This document shows, one piece after another, positions 59,518 through 64,000 of a stretch of DNA of 64,000 nucleotides. The notes under the pieces were generated by a model. That model saw only the letters and a list, made by a program, of their open reading frames with translations. It made no database searches and was not told where the DNA came from. Numbering within the stretch: the first letter of the stretch is position 1; the number at the start of each line of letters is the position of its first letter. A program made the translations under genes and the position numbers. The stretch covers positions 1 to 64,000 of IMG/VR virus record IMGVR_UViG_3300003321_000095; one strand, written 5' to 3'. The stretch comes from a virus.

Positions 59518-59896
59518 GTATTAATGATAGGATTAGTATGATTCCAGCACCGACGAAAGCGCCTGTTTTTTGTCGCTTTTGTTTCTTGACTTCTTTGTTC
59601 AAATCTTCAATAGCGTTATTTGTTATTTCTAATTCTTTATTTTTGAGAAGTAGTTGTTTGGAGTGAGTAGTTGAATCATTCACGTAAGTTTTGATGATTG
59701 CGCTATCGGCAGTTACCATTTGTTCGAGCAGGGTGATGTCTGCTTTGAGATTGACAACACGATCTTCGAGAACCTTACGTTTCTCGTTCTGCTCTAAGAA
59801 CCAGCGGGCCGCATCGTCGGGAATAGTGACGGTTTGGGCGCCGCTGGCTGTTGCAAAAAATAAAAACAACACTATTAAAAAACTCTTCACAATCAA
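59504..59896 (-). CDS. Putative spanin-like exported coiled-coil protein
   Basis: A 130-residue protein. Residues 1-20 are a signal peptide (MIVKSFLIVLFLFFATASG|AQT); next a periplasmic coiled coil (QNEKRKVLEDRVVNLKADI); then a C-terminal membrane helix (FVGAGIILILSLI). It forms an ATGA pair with the gene upstream. Similar two-gene sets in other phages are spanins that join inner and outer membrane at lysis. No lipobox was seen. Confidence 0.5.
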   Translation of the reverse strand: MIVKSFLIVLFLFFATASGAQTVTIPDDAARWFLEQNEKRKVLEDRVVNLKADITLLEQMVTADSAIIKTYVNDSTTHSKQLLLKNKELEITNNAIEDLNKEVKKQKRQKTGAFVGAGIILILSLIHGGG

Positions 59897-60243
59897 TGAT
59901 TTTTATTGTACTCAAGCATCATCTGCGCTTGAAGTTGTTCCGAGGTCAAGTTCTTGAATTTGCCTGGAATGATTTTTAATTTGGCATCGTCGATAGAATC
60001 CTGCCTAATATGATCGAGATGAAGAGCAACAAGAGAATCGTACCGTAACCGAATAGAATCTCTTTGTTTTTCTGAAATCTTGAGAAGATGCTCGTACGCC
60101 AACTCTTTTGTATGAAGAGAATCCTGGACTTGTTTGTTGTCGACATTTTGATGAGGTGGTGGATTGAAAAGTAAAACTATCGCTATTCCGATCAACAGAC
60201 CGAAAACACTAAGGAATGGTATCTTATACTTTTGCTCCGCCAT
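59893..60243 (-). CDS. Putative spanin partner with N-terminal membrane helix
   Basis: A 116-residue protein with one membrane helix (residues about 9-27, PFLSVFGLLIGIAIVLLF) and a periplasmic helical domain. It lies directly upstream of the exported coiled-coil protein, so the two may work as a lysis pair. Confidence 0.5.
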   Translation of the reverse strand: MAEQKYKIPFLSVFGLLIGIAIVLLFNPPPHQNVDNKQVQDSLHTKELAYEHLLKISEKQRDSIRLRYDSLVALHLDHIRQDSIDDAKLKIIPGKFKNLTSEQLQAQMMLEYNKNH

Positions 60244-60691
60244 TGCGTATTTCTCTTGCCTGTTTAAGTGTATCGGTCGCCAAGTTCCAATATCCGAACG
60301 CTTCGTGCCATAACGTATTGAATGCTTTATTGCTCTCGATCACGTTTCTATATGCGGCGAATGTTGTAGTGATTTTAGGTTCGAGCAAACTGTGTAGTTC
60401 TTCGAGATCGTCGAGTATTCTGTTATCCTTAGATGAGGTTTTCTCACTCAGGCGAAGGAAGTCAGATTGCATTCTGTATTTATCTTCGTCGAAAGAAACA
60501 ACAGAGCCTAATGAAGCAAGTGTACTAGCGGTGCGTCTCACATTGAATGCGTACCAGGTGAGCGCGTAGTTCATGTCTTCTAACAAAGAACATGCTTGAA
60601 CATTCTCAGTAGTCGCGGAGATATCACCCAAATCAGTCAAAATAATACACAACTCTTCGAGAAGTAAGTTAGGAGATTCGCCTTTCGTCAT
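60224..60691 (-). CDS. Hypothetical helical protein
   Basis: A 155-residue protein; the ATG at 60691 overlaps the stop of the small upstream gene (TATGAC) and is preferred to an earlier ATG at 60748. Long helices with LLEDMNYALTWYAFNVRR. Cytoplasmic, unknown role. Confidence 0.65.
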   Translation of the reverse strand: MTKGESPNLLLEELCIILTDLGDISATTENVQACSLLEDMNYALTWYAFNVRRTASTLASLGSVVSFDEDKYRMQSDFLRLSEKTSSKDNRILDDLEELHSLLEPKITTTFAAYRNVIESNKAFNTLWHEAFGYWNLATDTLKQAREIRNGGAKV

Positions 60692-60846
60692 AGAAACAGA
60701 GATCCAAATATTGCGCCTACGACAACACCAATAGCACCACAAAACCACATTCTGAATTTCATGAGTCCGACAGTTGTATCGAAATCAAGATTCCTTCGAC
60801 AGAAATCATCAAGAATGTCTTCAACACTTTCAATCTTTCTTTTCAT
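60688..60846 (-). CDS. Small membrane protein (52 residues)
   Basis: Polar helical start (MKRKIESVEDILDDFCRR) and a C-terminal membrane helix (WFCGAIGVVVGAIFGSLF). Overlaps the genes on both sides, with ATGA at its end. Possible holin-type or membrane anchor. Confidence 0.65.
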   Translation of the reverse strand: MKRKIESVEDILDDFCRRNLDFDTTVGLMKFRMWFCGAIGVVVGAIFGSLFL

Positions 60847-61249
60847 AGTGGTGCTTTTTATCACAGATATTAGTTGTAGAGATCGTTAAGGCGTGAGTGG
60901 CGTGTTTGAAATTGTTTTTCAGAGGTGTCACAAAAACGATAAAACCACTACCTTCGTTATGAATCGCCATCATTGTGTAGATATCGTCGTTGAGTTGATT
61001 CACCAGGAGGATCTTCTTAGACGGATACTCGACAAGCGCCAGTGTGTCTGTCTCTGTGACGAAACCGAATCGATCAGGACCAGCCATCATGAGTACACGT
61101 TGCTTGCCGCAAGAGTATTTTGCTGTCTCTGTGACAGGTGAACGCTCCACCCACAGGTCGAGCTTCGCCGCTTGAAGTTGGGCAAAGCCGACCGTAGGAA
61201 GGAAGGAGGGGAGTAAACCTAAAACGCAGAACAATAAATATCTTTTCAT
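60830..61249 (-). CDS. Secreted hypothetical protein
   Basis: A 139-residue protein with a signal peptide (residues about 1-23, ending VGFA|QLQ) and a beta-rich exported domain with two cysteines (C47, C130). Its last 17 bases overlap the next gene. Perhaps periplasmic, acting in lysis or exclusion. No family recognised. Confidence 0.65.
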   Translation of the reverse strand: MKRYLLFCVLGLLPSFLPTVGFAQLQAAKLDLWVERSPVTETAKYSCGKQRVLMMAGPDRFGFVTETDTLALVEYPSKKILLVNQLNDDIYTMMAIHNEGSGFIVFVTPLKNNFKHATHALTISTTNICDKKHHYEKKD

Positions 61250-61728
61250 AATTTGATTTCTTAAAAGTCCGGATGACGACTGTTCACGTCTACGAGTTCA
61301 CCGGTCCGATATCAAACCGATCATTTCCAGCATCTTAAAATGAGATTGACCTTCCCTCTGTCCCGATCCTGCCATAGCGCAGATTGGACGAACCTGTACG
61401 CGGCAAAGGGTATCTATGGTTTGTTAAGGTCAATGTTTTTAAAGAACGTTTTTGCTCTATTGAGCGTTGTGCCGACTCCTGTATCCTTCAGATTTCTCTG
61501 GGAACGCGATTCACCCGTTCGGCTTGGGATCTGGTCTATTCAATCTTTAAGAGCAGATGAAAGGTCGTAGTATTGACTGAGTCAACCGATTGAACCTTTT
61601 GATATTTCCATGAACGTTTGTCTCGTTAGAGACTTTGTAAGAGTCGGCTCGTTTCCGTATGACCGACTCTCTAAAAACACACAACTATTTTTTAAATTGA
61701 CTACTCTTTATTTAACGTAAGATGCTAT
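61250..61728. ncRNA. 479-base structured spacer without a gene
   Basis: No convincing reading frame on either strand. It holds complementary pairs ATTGACCTT (61345-61353) and AAGGTCAAT (61436-61444), a nested hairpin AAAGGT ... TTGACT-G-AGTCAA ... ACCTTT (61561-61600), a hairpin GTCTC-GTTA-GAGAC (61621-61634) and AGAGTCGG/CCGACTCT (61641-61671). Candidate small RNA, long leader of the secreted-protein operon, or origin region. No known family recognised. Confidence 0.45.
61641..61671. terminator. Possible terminator of the exonuclease operon
   Basis: An 8-bp stem AGAGTCGG/CCGACTCT (61641-61648 with 61664-61671). The T run on the minus side is weak (CTTACAAAG). It lies just after the 3'-5' exonuclease gene. 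Confidence 0.4.
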
Positions 61729-62445
61729 CTAAGGTTGCAAAGTTACTAGAGATTTTTGTAGGAATCTTCTAAAGATATTGGCGCAAGCCAAGACATCCTG
61801 AGCGCAATATTCAGCGATTTTTGCGTGATTTCCTTTGTAATACTCGTCAGAGACTTCGTTACCGTGCATTGTTGTTTTCGGATTGGCTAGACCAAGTGCG
61901 GCAGCGACAGCCATTAGAGAGTCTGGATAGAAAGAGTTTCCTTGCCAGACTTTAGATAGGTCGAGACTGACTATCTCCCAGGGTTTCAAAGATCCCTGGT
62001 CTAGCAATGAGGGTAGCGTAATGTCGTTCACAAGCATCCTCTTTGTGAGGAACGGTCCATCAAATCCGACACTATTAAAACCTGTCGGTGTAAGATCGAC
62101 ATGTGCCGCGTTGACTGAAGTCAAATCTTTTGCAAAATCGCTGAGTAGTTTTTTCTCATCGGGTCCACTATACGCTTTGAGTCTGAGAACATTATCTGTG
62201 ATGCGACCAGCGACGATACAGGCTACTTTAGCGAATGGTGCGTAAAGAGCAGCCTTTTCCATAAAATATTCTTCAGGAGTGAACTCTTCACCAGTCTTCT
62301 TTTTCATTTCGCTGTTATAGCGATTTTTGTGTTCCCATGCGAGTTTGAGTGGCTCGGGCAGACTCTTATAATCTTTCGCACAGCGCGAGGTCTCTATATC
62401 GTAAAACAGAAGATCTGATTCGTTATACTGTCGGAGTTGTTTCAT
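61729..62445 (-). CDS. PolB-type 3'-5' exonuclease
   Basis: A 238-residue DEDD exonuclease. Exo I FYDIETS (D16, E18), exo II TGFNSVGFDGPFL and exo III IAEYCAQDVLACANIF are present. It resembles stand-alone proofreading exonucleases related to family B polymerases, including the acid-rich inserts seen in that group (KNRYNSEMKKKTGEEF). It may work with the polymerase at 15561-17495, which also has its own exonuclease, or in DNA degradation. ATGA overlap with the small upstream gene. Confidence 0.82.
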   Translation of the reverse strand: MKQLRQYNESDLLFYDIETSRCAKDYKSLPEPLKLAWEHKNRYNSEMKKKTGEEFTPEEYFMEKAALYAPFAKVACIVAGRITDNVLRLKAYSGPDEKKLLSDFAKDLTSVNAAHVDLTPTGFNSVGFDGPFLTKRMLVNDITLPSLLDQGSLKPWEIVSLDLSKVWQGNSFYPDSLMAVAAALGLANPKTTMHGNEVSDEYYKGNHAKIAEYCAQDVLACANIFRRFLQKSLVTLQP

Positions 62446-62609
62446 TCTTTAATCAGTAAAGTGTAAACTAAGCGAATATTTCGCCACGTGTATTCGAGAC
62501 CCAAACTTTCAATCAGTTGCTTGAGGTACATTTTGAACGCGCTCCTACCCATCATTATAGGAGCGTCAAAGTTAAAATCGATATTTACTAAACTCGCTTC
62601 GATGCTCAT
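62442..62609 (-). CDS. Hypothetical 55-residue protein
   Basis: Begins MSIEASLVNIDFNFDAPIMM; a beta strand then a helix (SAFKMYLKQLIESLGLEY). Squeezed between the two exonuclease genes and joined to both by ATGA overlaps, so almost certainly translated. Perhaps an accessory subunit. Confidence 0.7.
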   Translation of the reverse strand: MSIEASLVNIDFNFDAPIMMGRSAFKMYLKQLIESLGLEYTWRNIRLVYTLLIKE

Positions 62610-63283
62610 CTTTCTAATAATTCTTTCGGTACGTCTCTTTTCAAATACAACAAATCATACACTTCATCGAACGCTTCTTGTCCTTTCTCGCCGTACTGCT
62701 TGTTGTACAGTCCAAGCACTTTCTCTTTCATCTGCTCGATTGTCAATCCTTCGAGAAGTGGCGGCGCTTTCGCTTTGCCGATCCTGTTGATTCCCGGAAC
62801 GTTATCACTGCTATCTCCAATCAACATCTGACAGTAGAAATTGAACCAAGCTGTGTCTTCGTCTTGCTCTACAATCGTATTGTGATAAGTATTGTAGATA
62901 TGACCAGGAAGTTGAAGAAGATCTTTGTCATGTGAGACTACGATAGTCCTACCAGGCGCATGAAGTGTTGCCAGAGCATCATCGCATTCAAAGCCATTAA
63001 CCACAATCGCACCTTTAAAGTCGACCATGTAATCTCGCAGGTCGTTGAAGAACCTAGGTTTGAACGAAGGTCTATTTCCTTTGTATGGTTTGATAGTCGC
63101 TCGCTCATATCTGAAGTTGCCTTTACCTGTTAAAAATATTTTCGATTTGTTTTCGAACAACTCTTCTATTCGCGCAATGAACTCGTCGATGTCGGCAACA
63201 CAATCTGTCCATGCAATATTTTCTTTTGTTGTGAGTGCTCGCCAAACTTGAAGATCACCGTCGATAAGTGGAATGAGGTTCAT
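62606..63283 (-). CDS. 5'-3' exonuclease (FEN family)
   Basis: A 225-residue exonuclease of the phage FEN/PIN-like type. It has IDGD (D8), GFECDDALATL (E99, D101, D102), VVSHDKDLLQL (117-124) and IGDSSDNVPGINRIG (155-169), the helix-hairpin part that binds DNA. It removes RNA primers or flaps, or resects ends during recombination. Shorter than DNA polymerase I 5'-nuclease domains. Part of a compact replication module with the genes 62442 and 61729. Confidence 0.88.
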   Translation of the reverse strand: MNLIPLIDGDLQVWRALTTKENIAWTDCVADIDEFIARIEELFENKSKIFLTGKGNFRYERATIKPYKGNRPSFKPRFFNDLRDYMVDFKGAIVVNGFECDDALATLHAPGRTIVVSHDKDLLQLPGHIYNTYHNTIVEQDEDTAWFNFYCQMLIGDSSDNVPGINRIGKAKAPPLLEGLTIEQMKEKVLGLYNKQYGEKGQEAFDEVYDLLYLKRDVPKELLER

Positions 63284-63726
63284 TCGAGAACAATTTCATC
63301 ACCCAAGAATCCTTTTCTACCGAGATAATCGAACATTGGCTCTTGTGAACGTTCGTCTAATACTTTCTCGATAGACGAGGCGCAAACAATATCGATGATT
63401 ATTCCCATTCTTATATCCTTACCGTTAAGGTATTCGTAACGTAAAACGATATGATTGAAAAGGGGATAGGGTCTGAAAGGGGGATCAGAACTACACCAAA
63501 CATTACTGTTGTCTTTGGTGTACAGATCGTCGATGTGCTTTAGGGGTGTTATCTCGTCAACGATTGCCACATATCGGCATTTATCTTCTTTGTCTAGGAA
63601 CAAATGAAGTTTCCATTTATCAGATTTATATAGATCTGTTTTCTTGGGTTTCGGAAAAACGACACGATAAGCCATGTTACCTAACTCTATACAATCTTCC
63701 TGGGTGAGTTCTTGTAAATGTTTCAT
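63280..63726 (-). CDS. Hypothetical protein
   Basis: A 148-residue acidic, beta-rich protein. The ATG at 63726 is preferred to a longer frame start at 63759, which would overlap the neighbour. ATGA overlap with the exonuclease gene. No family recognised. Confidence 0.65.
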   Translation of the reverse strand: MKHLQELTQEDCIELGNMAYRVVFPKPKKTDLYKSDKWKLHLFLDKEDKCRYVAIVDEITPLKHIDDLYTKDNSNVWCSSDPPFRPYPLFNHIVLRYEYLNGKDIRMGIIIDIVCASSIEKVLDERSQEPMFDYLGRKGFLGDEIVLE

Positions 63727-63728
63727 AA

Positions 63729-63935
63729 TCAATCTTCGATTGCCCATGCCGCCATACAAGCAAGATTATGGGATATAGTATCGAAATGTTCATCGGTCAT
63801 TTTATGAATAGGTGACATTTCGTCTTTAGTGTACATACGCATTATATTATACATGATCCGCTGTTTATGAGAAAACTTCTTGTAAATTCTCATCGGGCAC
63901 TTGAAGGGATTATGTATTTTCTCGCGTGTTCTCAT
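63729..63935 (-). CDS. Hypothetical protein
   Basis: A 68-residue, Met- and His-rich basic protein. It is the first gene of the late-side block in this window and starts just beside a divergent intergenic region. No family recognised. Confidence 0.6.
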   Translation of the reverse strand: MRTREKIHNPFKCPMRIYKKFSHKQRIMYNIMRMYTKDEMSPIHKMTDEHFDTISHNLACMAAWAIED

Positions 63936-64000
63936 CCTCTTCCAATCACTTTAATTGACGTATTGTAAATTTGAAAATGCGAGGCTGGTAGAGGCATCTG
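63936..64000. promoter_or_regulatory. Possible divergent promoter region at the window end
   Basis: On the plus strand TAAATTTG (63966-63973) is an exact TAnnTTTG element, suggesting a rightward gene beyond the edge. It shares the phrase TTGTAAATT(T)GAAAATG with the region before the gene at 10133. No convincing -33 TTG at the right distance. Confidence 0.35.

Noticed and set aside
60301-60320. GTGCCA at 60306 as a sixth sigma-54-like site
   Set aside because: The -12 element is missing (TGGCAC-GAAGC-GTTC) and it lies in coding DNA.
61340-61570. Plus-strand frame in the structured spacer
   Set aside because: Composition is random-like and the region is full of hairpins; no coupling to neighbours.
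1-64000. Recoding of a stop codon
   Set aside because: All long genes are complete in the standard code and many neighbours are joined by normal TGA or TAA overlaps.
1-64000. CRISPR array, integrase or insertion sequence
   Set aside because: No array of direct repeats and no integrase or transposase motifs were found; the only mobile genes seen are homing endonucleases.

Overview
The window is a stretch of a tailed double-stranded DNA phage genome. The tail proteins are of the short-tailed (podovirus) type and the host is most likely a member of the Bacteroidota. Evidence for the host: almost no gene has a Shine-Dalgarno sequence, one promoter (9824-9855) matches the Bacteroidota TAnnTTTG/TTG pattern, and the tail-fibre repeats, small lipoproteins and hypothetical genes look like those of Bacteroidota phages. 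The standard genetic code fits every gene. The structural block resembles crAss-like or Cellulophaga-type podoviruses, but I could not run a search and do not assign a family. No integrase, CRISPR array or insertion sequence was seen.

Layout. (1) 1-6236, minus strand: accessory and anti-host genes. These include a DUF3310 gene with an apparent -1 frameshift, an M15 peptidoglycan peptidase, a C5-cytosine and an N6-adenine DNA methyltransferase, a YopX-domain protein, many tiny coupled genes, a 0.93-kb structured non-coding region (4693-5621) and an HNH homing endonuclease. (2) 6481-21229, plus strand: presumed early and replication block. It holds small hypothetical genes, lipoproteins, a phosphoribosyltransferase-like protein, a zinc-ribbon protein, an SSB-like protein, an ECF-like sigma factor overlapping a family B DNA polymerase, a tRNA-Ile-like gene, and one reversed gene (9287-9796) with its own promoter. 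(3) 21174-63935, minus strand: late block. In transcription order from the right come a 5'-3' exonuclease and a 3'-5' exonuclease, a structured spacer, spanin-like proteins, a HAD phosphatase and a metallophosphoesterase. Next are a three-domain fucosyltransferase/glycosyltransferase/methyltransferase, an Acb2-like protein, a tRNA-Met, a GIY-YIG endonuclease and a DUF616-type glycosyltransferase. The virion genes follow: large terminase, portal, scaffold, major capsid protein, CHAP lysin, a giant tail fibre with an SGNH esterase, connector/ring proteins, tail stabilization protein, internal virion proteins and holin-like proteins.

Main findings. Four intergenic sites, all in front of minus-strand genes (1136, 6277, 46601, 53354), carry a near-identical sigma-54-type promoter (TGGCAC-N5-TTGC), with a fifth inside a late gene (29270). 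This suggests the minus-strand blocks are a phage regulon run by RpoN or a look-alike, while the phage also encodes an ECF-like sigma factor. The three-domain glycan enzyme, the structured region at 4693-5621 and the putative anti-CBASS sponge are the other parts most worth testing.
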